Source: Emergomyces orientalis
Lineage: Eukaryota; Ascomycota; Eurotiomycetes; Onygenales; Ajellomycetaceae
Length of the DNA: 64,000 nucleotides
NCBI GenBank assembly: GCA_002110485.1
Contig: MOWL01000090.1
Span: forward strand, 682,001 to 746,000
Direction of reading: 5' to 3'
Position 1 is the stretch's first letter. Each line of letters starts with the position of its first letter. The notes beneath the pieces are model-generated. The model saw only the letters and a program-made list of their open reading frames with translations. It made no database searches and was not told the DNA's origin. A program made the position numbers and the translations under genes. Positions 43,947 to 55,218 of the stretch are shown here, one piece after another.

Positions 43947-44840
43947 ATGAAAGTGGACCGTCCATTACCGGTTCGTATCCTCACACATAACATACGATAT
44001 GCCACATCAGCACCTTTCAAAGGAGAAAAGCCCTGGAAAGACCGAAAGCAACGCCTAATTAACGAACTCCGTTATCATTCCCATCACAATCCTGAGGCAT
44101 TCATTTGCTTACAGGAGGTACTTCATGTCCAACTAAACGACATTGTCTCAGGCCTCAACGCTAACACCAACAAAGGCGCCACTGCTGAATGGGCATATAT
44201 CGGTGTCGGACGGGACGATGGCAAGCAAGCCGGGGAATACTCTCCAATTTTCTACCGCCCCGCCGTCTGGGAACTCGAAGAGTCCAAAACGGTCTGGCTC
44301 TCTGAAACCCCTTCAGTCCCATCCAGGGGTTGGGATGCCTCCTCCGTCCGAATCGTCACAATTGGCGTTTTCAGGCACCTCGTAAGCCGGAAACGGGTGC
44401 TGGGCATGAGCACGCATCTCGACGACCAGGGTTCAAAGTCCAGATATGAAGCCGCGAAGCTGATCCTCAGCCAGATCGACCAGTATCTCGCCCAGAGCGG
44501 GTCGGCCAGGCGAAACATCAATGGTGTTTTCCTGGCTGGAGATTTCAACAGTGAGGAAAACCAGGAAGCTTATACCGTTCTCACTGCGGCAACCTCACAG
44601 CTTGTAGATGCCCAAAAGCAGATTGATGCTGCTTTTCGGTATGGCAGTGACAATACCTACACTGGCTTTGGCTACGAGGACGAGGGACCAAAGAGGATCG
44701 ATTACGTTCTCCTCGGGCCCCAACGCGGGGTTAATCTGTCATGGATTGTCGAAGGTTACACGGTACTGCCTAGCAAATTTGATGACGGGGTGCTCAATTC
44801 AGATCACCGTGCAGTGGTTGCGGATGCCGAATTATTCTAA
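43947..44840 (+). CDS. Endonuclease/exonuclease/phosphatase-fold protein
   Basis: A single exon of 297 residues. The order of motifs is that of the EEP superfamily: ILTHNIRY near the start (Asn ligand), FICLQEVL (about 53-60, metal-binding Glu), THLDD (about 156), AGDFNSEE (about 196-203, D-x-N) and NSDHRAVVAD at the end (catalytic Asp-His). All the catalytic residues expected for a metal-dependent phosphoesterase are therefore present. No signal peptide or membrane segment is seen, so a cytosolic or nuclear enzyme is likely. The substrate (nucleic acid, phosphoinositide or other) cannot be told from sequence. The family contains DNases, Ccr4-type nucleases and inositol phosphatases. Confidence 0.85.
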   Translation: MKVDRPLPVRILTHNIRYATSAPFKGEKPWKDRKQRLINELRYHSHHNPEAFICLQEVLHVQLNDIVSGLNANTNKGATAEWAYIGVGRDDGKQAGEYSPIFYRPAVWELEESKTVWLSETPSVPSRGWDASSVRIVTIGVFRHLVSRKRVLGMSTHLDDQGSKSRYEAAKLILSQIDQYLAQSGSARRNINGVFLAGDFNSEENQEAYTVLTAATSQLVDAQKQIDAAFRYGSDNTYTGFGYEDEGPKRIDYVLLGPQRGVNLSWIVEGYTVLPSKFDDGVLNSDHRAVVADAELF

Positions 44841-45980
44841 GCTATGCAAGCCACATTGACTATCTTTTCCTCCTTTCTCTCATCCCTCGCCCTTTTTTTA
44901 ATGCATTATTGCGGGGTGTCAATGTTTAACCCTAGGTTACCTATTGGACAGGTGTATGATCTTTACTCCCCATTGCTGTACTCGCATCTTTACACAGGTT
45001 TACCCCTTTTCACAATCATATCACGTGATATATAGCACTAGGTAGAGCCATCATGTCATTCGCTCAATCGCCTTTGTTTCCTAGTCATATTTAAAGAATA
45101 TATTTTTAGACAGTATTCTGCAGTAACCGCCTATACAAATAATTGCTTCTCGTCCATAATATCTTTTGGTGAATACTCTCCCAAGGGTATGCTCTCCGCT
45201 CCATATGTCGCCGGCTGTATATTTTTCCGGGGCCCGTTTCTGCTGAGTCAGCACTGGCCTCCAGCCTCCTGTTCTTCTTCGATTTCGGTTTCAGACACGG
45301 CGACGACAGGATGCGCAAGACGGAGAGAGAGAGAGAGCAAGAGGTTTTAGAACAGATTAATCCCGGCGCAAAAAAGACGATTCCGGGCCCGAAAACGAGG
45401 CAGTTTCGGGCACTGCTAAGGTTCTCTCCCCAATAAGAACGCTATCCTTGTCCGTGGCCCAGCTCGTGACCTCGCCCTCACGGCTGGACAAACATACATC
45501 CATACCTCTATCCCATACATCGGCTCCCGGCCATCGCAGGTATCTTTTCCCCGGCCCATTTCCCTTGGGCTATTTTTTTTTTTTTTTTTGTTGTTGTGTA
45601 TTTCTGTCCCATTGCTTGTTACTTTCTTCGCCCCATTCGGCTCTTTGGTCGTGACGTGGATGAATTTTACTACTCTGGTGTCGCGACTCCTGCATGATTT
45701 TCGTCTCCATATAGCCTGAATTCTGCGCGTTACACTCCCTAGGTATCGATTAAATCTCGGCGCGGAGATAATACCTTTCTAATCATTGTCGCCTTCAGGT
45801 CCTTCCTTCACCTTCGTGAGACTTTTGCAGGCGATGCGTCAATAGCTTCCGTCTAATCCAGTTTGCGATTCCGTCTTTGATATTTATTCGGGGGTGCATA
45901 CACACACACACACATAATTCCGGCATCGCACCCCCCTATCTACTCCCCTTTACACGGCAAACTTTTTTTTCTTCTCCATA
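44841..45980. promoter_or_regulatory. 1.1-kb intergenic region, EEP gene 3' side and SNF5 promoter
   Basis: Contains a 14-bp palindrome with a CACGTG centre at 45018-45031, a T17 run at about 45573-45589 and a (CA)n tract at about 45900-45914 near the SNF5 start. No coding region is supported. Confidence 0.55.
45018..45031. promoter_or_regulatory. Palindrome ATATCACGTGATAT (E-box-type site)
   Basis: A perfect 14-bp palindrome containing RTCACGTGAY, the preferred site of fungal bHLH factors of the Cbf1/Pho4 type (family knowledge). It is about 950 bp upstream of SNF5 and 180 bp past the EEP-fold gene. Confidence 0.5.
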
Positions 45981-48685
45981 ATGCCTTCTCCAGATAGCCA
46001 GGCAGCCGATGTCTCCGTACGAGAGTCCGAACTTCAGAATAATAATCCTCCTCAAGATGTGACTAATTCGACGGAACACGAGGGCATGGGGGTTGACGGG
46101 GATGGTACCCCCACGACGAACGCGACCTCCAACGGACAAGTCGTTAATGGTTCCGCCTCAGTAACTGCAGCGCGAGAGGAAGGACAAGATGAACAGGGCA
46201 CGACAGAGCCTTCAGAAGCAACTAATGCGAATGCGCCCACAGGGTCCCGTTCAAACTCTCCCCATCACCCTCACTCACCAAACTCTACCACCCCACAGGC
46301 AAACGGTGCCGCAATCAATCGAAAGCGATCTCGATCGGGCTCCATAATACATTCTACCTCCCTTCCCCCTACGTCCTCGACCCTTCCTGTCCGCCCACGG
46401 GAAACTCCTCTGGATAAAATATTACTCGAACAATATGTCAATCGCGAATTTCACCACTCTGCGCTTATGGCTTGGAAGAATCCGCACCAGGAGCTTCTCC
46501 AGCAGAAGCGCGCTGAAAGGGACTACTATCTATCGCTGCAGCATGAGCGCCAAGTGAACCCCGGGGCAATATTCGGACCCGGGTATGAAGGCTACGGGAA
46601 CGCACGAACAGATTTAAAATCGCAACATCCTCAACTACTTTATCCCTCCAATCGAAGGCGACCGGGAGGGAGGAAAGCAAAGGACCTTCGTATCTCGCGG
46701 GATGACATGCTCGCGCAGGCAGAACAACTCGAAGACCTGGTCCCCATCCGTCTAGACATCGATTGGGATAAGATTAAACTGCGAGACACATTCACCTGGA
46801 ACCTCCATGATCGAGTTACTCCGCCAGATGTATTTGCGGAAAAACTAGTTGAAGACTTGCGCCTGCCTCTAGAGTCTTGCGGACCACTGGTGCGCCAGAT
46901 CTCTCAGAGCATTCAAGACCAATTAGCGGACTTCTATCCTCAGGTATTTATGGAGGAAGAAGCTCTAGACCCTCATCTCCCGTATCATGCCTATAAAAAT
47001 GATGAGATGCGCATCCTCGTCAAACTTAACATCACCATCGGCCAGCATACATTGGTTGATCAATTTGAATGGGAAATGAATAATCCGCTCAATTCTCCCG
47101 AAGAGTTTGCAATTCAAATGACGAAAGACCTCTCGCTTCCTGGAGAATTTACTACTGCTATCGCCCACTCTATAAGAGAGCAAATCCAACTTTTCACCAA
47201 AAGCTTATACATCCTCTCACACCCCTTCGACGGCCGACCGATCGAAGATCCGGATCTCAAGGCCTCCTTTCAACCATCCCCCATCCCCTCGCCCTTCCGC
47301 CCCTTCCAATCTGCCAAGGACTTCACGCCATACCTCTACGAACTTAACGAGGCTGAACTTGAGCGCACAGAAGTCTCTATCTCTCGGGAACAACGACGGC
47401 AGAAGCGCTCTGTCAATCGGCGTGGTGGCCCTGCTTTGCCTGATCTCAAAGACCGCCAACGCACTATTCGCACACTGGTTGTATCGTCCGTTATACCTGG
47501 AGCAGCACCCTCAATAGAGGAAAGCCGTTTGTTCAAGCGATCTGGCACCAGCCGGAGTAGACGCGCAGCTGCTGGCCAGCGGGATGGCGGTGATGAATCA
47601 GATGATTCTGATAGCGAGGAGTCGTCTGCGGACTCACCAGCAGTATCACATCTCACCCAAGGCACCGCGAGGACGAGAGGCATGAGAGGCGCTGCGTCAG
47701 TTGCACAGGCTGCTATGCGCGCCAATCTCGTGCGGTCCGCCACCCCAGAAATCGCGAGCCTCCACGAACCGAGAGGTTCAGCTCGACGGCGCGATTACAG
47801 AGATGACAGCTCCGATGTGCCAGATAAACTCATCGTAAAATTGAAGATTGGCCGTGACAGATTCCGCCAATTTTTCAAGGACATGAAGAGCAATAAAACG
47901 AATAAACCTTCAACCGCAACGGGATCCACGCCTTCTACGGGCACAAAATCCGTAACACAGGCGACGACAACGCCTACGACGACAACGACAACTCGCAGCT
48001 CCATGGGTCCCCCGCAATCCCAAACTCCTCAATCCGCACCACCCAAACGACCCTCGGCTTCCCAACTTAACGGTGTAATCGACGCACCTAATCCCCCACA
48101 ACCAGGTGTACCAGGTGTACGTATTTATTCCAAACCACCCTCCCACTAAAATATAATAAAATAAAAACTGCCATCACATCCACTAACCTCCCTTCCCCAT
48201 ATTTCCAGCCCCCACCCCCAGCCTGGCTCGTCCGCGGCCTAACTAACCTCAAACGCTCCTACCCACGCGACTCCTTCGAAGGCACAATGCGCTACACAGC
48301 CGTAGACCCCCACACAGGCCTCCCGCTCGCAAACGCCGCAACCACCCACGCAGGCCAGAAGCTGACGTATAAATATTTCCCACGCATCCGCTGCCACGAT
48401 TGTCCCGGGAAGCTATATACCCCCGGCCCGGCGATGACGGTGGATAATTTCGAGGTCCATTTGAAGAATCGGCAGCATAAGGAGAGGGTAGAGGAGAGGC
48501 ATGTGAAGGCGGCGAGTAGGGCCGCTGATGCTACTGTTTCAGATACTGGCGAAGAAGGCGGTGCTGAGGAGGGTGCGGGAAAGAGTGATGGTGGTGGTCC
48601 TACTACTGCTGGCTCTGGAGAAAATGCCACTACCTCTGCTCCCGATGCTGCTACGGCTTCGACTCCCGCTGATGCTGCCTCGTAG
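45981..48685 (+). CDS. SNF5: SWI/SNF (or RSC) core subunit SNF5/SFH1
   Basis: Exons 45981-48116 and 48209-48685, with a GTACGT..CAG intron, give 870 residues. The Ser/Asn/Pro-rich N-terminus (about 1-135) is followed by a conserved YVNREFHHSALMAWKNP region. The paired SNF5 repeats come next: about 253-320 (VPIRLDIDWDKIKLRDTFTW) and about 344-410 (ILVKLNITIGQHTLVDQFEW). The spacing and order match SNF5/INI1 proteins of fungal chromatin remodelers (family knowledge); whether it serves SWI/SNF, RSC or both is not decided. The C-terminal exon encodes PPPPAWLVRGLTNLKRSYP and a zinc-finger-like CHDC..HLKNRQHKERVEER segment. An acidic Ser/Glu/Gly/Ala tail follows. It converges on PDS5. Confidence 0.9.
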
Positions 48686-49837
48686 TTTAATAATTCATTA
48701 GGGTTGGGAGAGATTTTAGTATTATTTTTAGAAGTATTTGGACATAGGAAAGCGCTGACGATCTCCCTCCCTCTTGCTGTTGTTGTATGTACGTAAGATT
48801 CAGGAGTTGCGGGGGTAGTTGGGTGAAAAAAATGTGTCATTTTTTTTTTTTCTTCCTTTTTCCCTTCATGTTATTATTATATTACTATTATTATTATATT
48901 ATTATTGTATGGAGAGAATTGTTTCCCCTTTTTTCCCCGTCAATTTAGCTCTTTAGCTATTGATTTTATCTAGCTAGCTCTCAGCTTGATCGTTCGGCAC
49001 CTAGATCAATAGATATATATATATATGTATCTGTATATATTTTGAAAGGACCGCCCCTAGTTTTCAGTGAAGCTCTTCTCAGACTCGTATTCCGGTTAAA
49101 TGCACATGGAATTCAAACCTGACTAGATAACAGCGACCTGGACTAGATATTATAAAATAAACCCTTTTCATTTAATGCCTTGCCATTCCTTCGGTGTTAC
49201 ATGCATTTAGAGCTACATTCAGCATTTGACCCACCAGCAAATGTGGACAACATTTTTTCTCAATAAAGCTGACGAGCAAAGACGAAAGATGAAAAGAAGA
49301 GATTTCTGGTAAATTAAGCTCCAGAGAACAATTTGGATTGAATAAACTAAAATGTGTGACAGAACAAGGGGTATTAAAGAACCTATAAGAAAATGAAATC
49401 ATCAGAGGAATAAACAGGAAACATATCATTAAATAATGGCAAGTCAAAGAGCAGGCATAAAAAGGAGAGTAGCTATTTCAAGTGAAATTTAAGTCAGCAT
49501 TGCAGAGTAGAGTCACGGATAACTGAAAACAAGAACAGTACAGGATAAATAAATAAATTGACAGGTGCAGCACAAGCAAGTAGCTGAAAGATAGAGCAGC
49601 GAAATTGAGCAGGAGAGGAAAAGTACCATTCCATAGACATTTTAAAATTTAACATTTAGCATATTGACAGAGAACACACATATTGAACAACTCATTCAAA
49701 AACATACAAATCAAATCAGGCCGCACATCAAACCGCGAGAGAAAAGAAAAAGGAGGAAAAATCATATAAAAAGCAGTAGAAGAAATTCGCACATCATAGA
49801 TCAAATCATACACATCAGAAAATATCAACAGCATCAA
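48686..49837. other. Convergent intergenic region SNF5/PDS5
   Basis: A/T-rich 3' flanks of both genes, with an ATT-type repeat (about 48868-48906) and a TA tract (about 49014-49026). No coding region is supported. Confidence 0.55.
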
Positions 49838-52800
49838 TTAACGTGCCCTCCGTGTCGATCTCCTCGTTGGTCCCGCGGCAACAGCAACAGCAGCAGTGGG
49901 TTGTTTTTGCTCTGGCGATTCCGTTTCCGTCCCCGTATTACTCGACCGTCTGTTGCCGGCGGGCCTGCCCCTGCCCCTGCCTCTCGTAGCGGCAACAGGC
50001 GAAGATTTGACTTGCTGTTGTTTCTTATTGGGCGTTTGGCGCTTAGATCTTGACCGTGGGAGAGGTGAAGGTTTCTGGAAGTCCTCCATTGGTTCATCTT
50101 CGTTGACGTCGTCATCATTGTCAGAGGGTGAGACAGAGGTAGGTTTGTTCAGATCTTCTTTTCCCTCGTCTTCTACTGCTTCTGATTCCTCTTCTGCTTC
50201 GGACAATTCCTTCTCCGCATCATCGTCTTCCTCTGATTCGTCGGCATTTTCTTCCTCTTCCTCTGCTTTGTTTTGCTCCTCTTCCCACTCCACCATCTCC
50301 ATATCGTCCTCATCGCTATCTCCTTCAACGTAGGAAACACCAGTTTTGGTCCCTCGGCCACTCCTACGGCGCGCTTTTGACGCAGCTTCACCTGCCGCTT
50401 CGCCACCACCTTCCCAGTCATCTTCGTCGCTCGTCTTCCTCCGCTTGGCAGGCTTTACACCCTTTTCCGCAGTCGAAGATTTTCGAATCGGGAGAGATTT
50501 CTGCTTACTGTCTCTGCGACCCTTTGTTGGTAAAAATCTCCCATAATTCGCACCAGCGCCACTTGTCTTGCCCATGGATGATAAATCTACTTTTCGTTTT
50601 CGAGTATGATTCTGCGCATTGGACGATGTCTGGGTCTTTGGTTTCATGAAAAATCGCACAATGCGATCGAGTTTATCATCAATTTCCTCTGCTAAATAAT
50701 TTTTCTCGGCGATATCTAGTGCTTCTCTGTGGATGGGTATGGTTGTGAAAAGCGAGCTGGGTAGTCGCATCTTGCCGGGATAAGTTTGGAGAATGTTCGC
50801 TGCTCCACTGCCACTGCTGCCGCCGATTTTATGTTGCTGAGAATATAATTCTGCGAAGCGACGGGTAGTCGCCTGGGCAAGGTCTGAGAGTATATACAGG
50901 CGGATGGATATAGCTTCCGAGCCCGTGATAGCGTCTCGGACTTGCTTGACTCGTTGCATGATATGGAAGATAAGAGAAAGGTTGTTTTCGTTGGCGACTG
51001 CAGAAAGGTAGAAAAGTATGTATCGGGCGAAATCTGCTAGGTCATCCACCTTAGTGGCTTCGTCGGATGATTCGGAGGGGTAGTCGGGATGGTATGCTAG
51101 AAGTGAAAGAAGGCGAGCGGCGAGGGACTCCATGACAGTCTGCTGATCTGATCCCTTGTCATTGTTTTGCGACGGGCGGGTAAAGAAATGTGTTCGAGAT
51201 CGTAGCCAGGTAAGTGTGCTATCCTTTAGGTTTTTATTTGGTTCAAAAGCCAGTAGGAAAGCAACAGTATACCATCTCGTACCCAAGTGTGACGTTTGTG
51301 TAAGTTTCTTCTTTAGCTGTCCAATGAACCTCGACCTCACGGGCTCTAATTGATCCTGCGCAACCAAGGCGACGACATTGAAATCTTTCGGAGTCAGCAT
51401 CTTCTCGCAAATGGCATGAGCGCTACTAAGTTTGATGATAAGTTTTGCGGCGAGTAAACGCAGTCTTGACTTTTGCGTTGCTGGAGAATTTTGCTTCTTA
51501 GACAGCTCACCGTCGTTGGCAATAAGGGTATTGAGAATTTTGTAAACCGGCTCGGCATAGGAACGAAAGGTCTCCTCATCTTCTGTGCTTTGCTTTGCAC
51601 GGACTCTGTTCACAAGAATTCTTAGGGCCCATTCCTTAGCAGACGTTTCATGGTCGATAGCATCAGACCATGCGTATCCAGTAGAAGGTTTTGGTGACCG
51701 GTTATTCAGTAGTATGTCGTTCGTGGCAATGGAGATGATCGCGTCGCCCTCTTCATCAGCAACCTCTGGCATGAGGAGATTGATTTGGGAGATTGTTGCA
51801 AGTTTGGTGAGAAAGTGTTGCGAGTTATGAGTGCAGTTTTGGACCGACTTCTTTATGAGGTCTTTCGCATACATCTGTTTCTTATCCGAGGTGGCCATGA
51901 TTATCGAGACGGCATGTTTTGCAGCTTTGGGCGACGAGCTGTATTGGGAGTAGTTGGTAAGAGCAACTAAAAATTTACGCTCCGTGGGAAGTTTAGCAGG
52001 CAATTTCTTCGCGAACCCTGCGCATGCTTTTAGTATCTCCTCCACGCCCGTATCGTCGGATTGCTTCGCACTTGGCGCGTGAGATTCCAGATCTTTGCAC
52101 ATATCCTGGACATGTGCTTCAAGAACCTCAGGGTTTTGGGATGACGTTTCTCTTAGCATTTCATGTGCGGTATTCCCAAGCCCGAGTTCGTCATTTCTTG
52201 ACAAATCCATAATCGCGGGGATATGACTCCGGTTGAAGATTAGGGAGCTACTCCGGTAAACCAACGGAGTTAATGACTCGAGCAAACTCGTGGAAGCAGA
52301 AGTGTTTCCTTGGATTCGCTTGAATAGTTCCCTGATGGCTTTAGTGACAGTTCGGTAGTCGCTCACAGCAGCCATGGCGAACCTAATAAGCTGGTAGTTG
52401 CGCCTGTCGTGCATTTTCGCAAATTTCCAGAGGTCCGCTGAAACTTTGGCTTGGTCCGGAAGCATTTTCGCCAGGTTATCAATGACTTTGGTTAATTTCG
52501 CCTTGGTAACTTCCTCATCATTGTCCATCACACCGCCCTAAAGTCATTGTTAGACATTGTATCAACAGTATGAGGACGGGGAACTTTAAACTTACGTTGT
52601 ATTCCTCACAGGCTGTCAAGTAGAAAGTCATAAATGTCCTCATGCTCAATTGACGGGCCTGAAGTGCGAAGAAAACCTTCTTCGCCCGTTCATCTAGCCC
52701 TTTAACCAGTGTAAGAATTCGTCGAACACGTATCATTTCCGTACCAGTCTCAGTGTTACCCTCACCCTCCCGAGTTGCGTTTTTCAATTTCCGCGGCTGA

Positions 52801-54705
52801 CTGGAATCGCCTTTCAGAGCCTTTGACTTCAGGGGAGGATAATTTAGTGGTAGAAGAAGTTCGAATATAACATGGTCAAGAAGAACCTGAATATCAAGAT
52901 TATTCGTGTAATATGCGTCAAATATTCTTGAGGGAATGTCTTTTAGAACCAATGCAACTTGCTCATTATTCGACTCAATTTCGCCAGACGCAACTCCCCA
53001 TATACGTGCCAGTATCTTCATGGCCTGCTCACGGACAATGTGTTTCCGATCTTTAACACGCTCAGCCAGAACGGAAAGAACGGAACCTTGATCGGAAATT
53101 CCACCACTGACACCAAGCTTTTTCACAGTGTCGGAGAAACCAAACGTTCCGATGACTTCAACTGCGGCAATTCTGACTTTTTCATCCGCATCTCCAAGCA
53201 TTTTTGCCAGGCTCTGAACGAGATCTTGCTCCTCATTTGTGCTGAGCCCGGAACCACCAGCGGATGTAAGTATGATTCGGCCGATCCCTGTAGTCCAGGC
53301 AGCTCGCACAGACGCAGATTTATCTTGACGTCGACTTAGAAAGCTTTGGTATGCAGAAGAATGAGCTTGTGAAAAGGGCTTAGGAGAGAGCGGCAGGAGT
53401 AAAGCGTTTGGTTGTGTGATTTGAGAATCGTCAGTTAACTTTGCGGGAGGATAGGCAGCTGGATCCATGGGTGGCGGTGATGGAGGGCCCGCAACACCAA
53501 TCCCAGCAGTCACGTCGCCGATTGTTTGAGTGGCCAGAAGTCGTAGCGATACTGATTCTGCGGACAATTCCGCTTCAAGCTGTGGGATCACATTTTGCAG
53601 CACGTCAGGGCAGGCACGCCATACCTCTCGTATAAGCCGATGAGCCTTGCTTAATTCCTTGATATTTTCGGCCTCGTCATCGGAATCATCGATGCTCGCA
53701 CGGCGATGAGTTTTCGACAGTCCGTTTGTCCCAGCAGGACCTGAAGCATCAATAATCACGTTGTTGAAATACTGGCTCACGTAGCTCGTCATCTTTTCAG
53801 GGCAGGCGCTGCAAATGGCCTTGGCCATGTTATAAGCAGGAGGATATTCTTTCAAGAGCAATGTTCCTTGCTTTGCGTCTACAAGTGCTCCGTTTTTCTT
53901 GCTTTTGCTGTTAGCAGGGTGTTCTATGATCCGCGGATCGACGCGTAGGAATTGCGCAATAATAACATCAATGATTTCCGGCGCAAGGACGGAGGATTCA
54001 TCAATAATAGGCACCAGTAGCCGGGTCATATCATATTCCACATTCTTAGCTAGTTCCTCGCCGGTTGAAGATTTCGATGAGCCTGACACAATATCGAAGC
54101 AGGACGAAAAGAGCGGGAGAATCAGGTTATCAGGCGCATCCAGATCTGTCAAGAGAACAATACTTTTGACATCTGCGAGGGACGAAAGGACATATATGTG
54201 TTGTTCATTGTAAGCATTAGAAGGATCAGCGAGGGCGGGAATTATGGAAGTGACGATGGTGGTGAATATATCCTGTCGAAATAGTTACGTTAGCATGTTT
54301 CCCCGTAACTATCCATGTAAAGCATATATATCTAGGCTCGCATCTCTTTACCTTTAGTTGATTACCCGTAAAAGGGGCATTTGGCGCGCAGAGGCGCAAA
54401 ATATCCACGACGCAGCAAGCCGTCCATGCCCGCACGCCTTTATCTCTGTGTCCCAACAAATGTCCGCTTGCTAGATCCTGGGAAACTTTCTTCAACGAAT
54501 CCTTATCCGTCTCTTCTTGATCTAGTTGTCGCAGCTCAAGCGCCAGTGTCTCCAATCTCTCCAGCAAGTCTGCTATCGGGATCGCTCGACCAGCCCGCCA
54601 TGACAGCGTCTCGTTGAACCTCAGGCGTCGGAGGCTGCTTGGTTCTTCCTCAGGCTCAGCAACTTCAGTCGTAGAAGCGAGGGAATGTCGAGTGCGCGCA
54701 GGCAT
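49838..54705 (-). CDS. PDS5: Cohesin-associated HEAT-repeat protein PDS5 (BimD/Spo76)
   Basis: Three exons, 54352-54705, 52596-54272 and 49838-52537, give 1576 residues; both junctions keep frame (NQLK-DIFTTI and CEEYN-GGVMDN). The conserved N-terminal block reads LRFNETLSW, SHLLGHRDKGVRAWTACCVVDILRL and APFTGNQLKDIFTTIV with small variations, which is diagnostic for Pds5. Most of the protein is helical HEAT-repeat sequence, ending near residue 1280. The C-terminus has Glu/Asp runs, basic patches and an AT-hook-like RGRGRGRPAG. Pds5 binds cohesin at Scc1 and Wapl and controls sister chromatid cohesion and mitotic and meiotic chromosome condensation (family knowledge). In Aspergillus the gene is bimD. 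An MCB box lies about 236 bp upstream of the start. Confidence 0.93.
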
Positions 54706-55218
54706 CGTCGTTTGTGGGAGAGACGGGGTGAGTTTCCTTGGGCTATACGACCATCAGGTTGATGAAGGAGAGACAAGGGGAGGCCGCAGATTTGGCTACC
54801 GATTGGTCTAGTAGGACAAAGCCGGGTGACGTTTTACCAGGCTCGCGAGAAGCAATTATGACAGCAAAGGGTACAACGATAGTCAGGTGGCCCTGGGCTG
54901 TCTCTGCGCAGGATTTGATATATAATGTGAATTTCCTTTCCCTGTTGGCGCGACTCGGGATAGACGCGTCGGGTTTAACTCAAGGTACCGCACTGGTCAC
55001 GTGGTGAGAAAGGAGAAATACCCTAAAGACGGTATTACCGTATATATGTGTATTCTCAGGTTTAGAGCCGTATTTTTAACCATGAAATTGTTTTTCATGG
55101 CCTTGCTTCTCTGCTAATATCTGAGAGAGCTAATAGAGGAATTAAGTGCGAAAATCTGCAAAGAATCGCACGACTGCAATGTATTACCCCAATTTCAATA
55201 TACGATGTTTATTCTCCT
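54706..55218. promoter_or_regulatory. PDS5 upstream region
   Basis: 513 bp between the PDS5 ATG and the MFS gene's stop (both genes on the minus strand, so the MFS 3' UTR is also here). It contains ACGCGT at 54964-54969 (inside GACGCGTC) and GTCACGTGG at 54996-55004. Confidence 0.6.
54964..54969. promoter_or_regulatory. MCB (ACGCGT) element upstream of PDS5
   Basis: Perfect MluI cell-cycle box, 259-264 bp upstream of the PDS5 ATG. MCB boxes bind MBF (Swi6-Mbp1 type) and drive S-phase genes including cohesin subunits in yeasts (family knowledge). By chance it would occur about once every 4 kb, so this is suggestive only. Confidence 0.45.
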
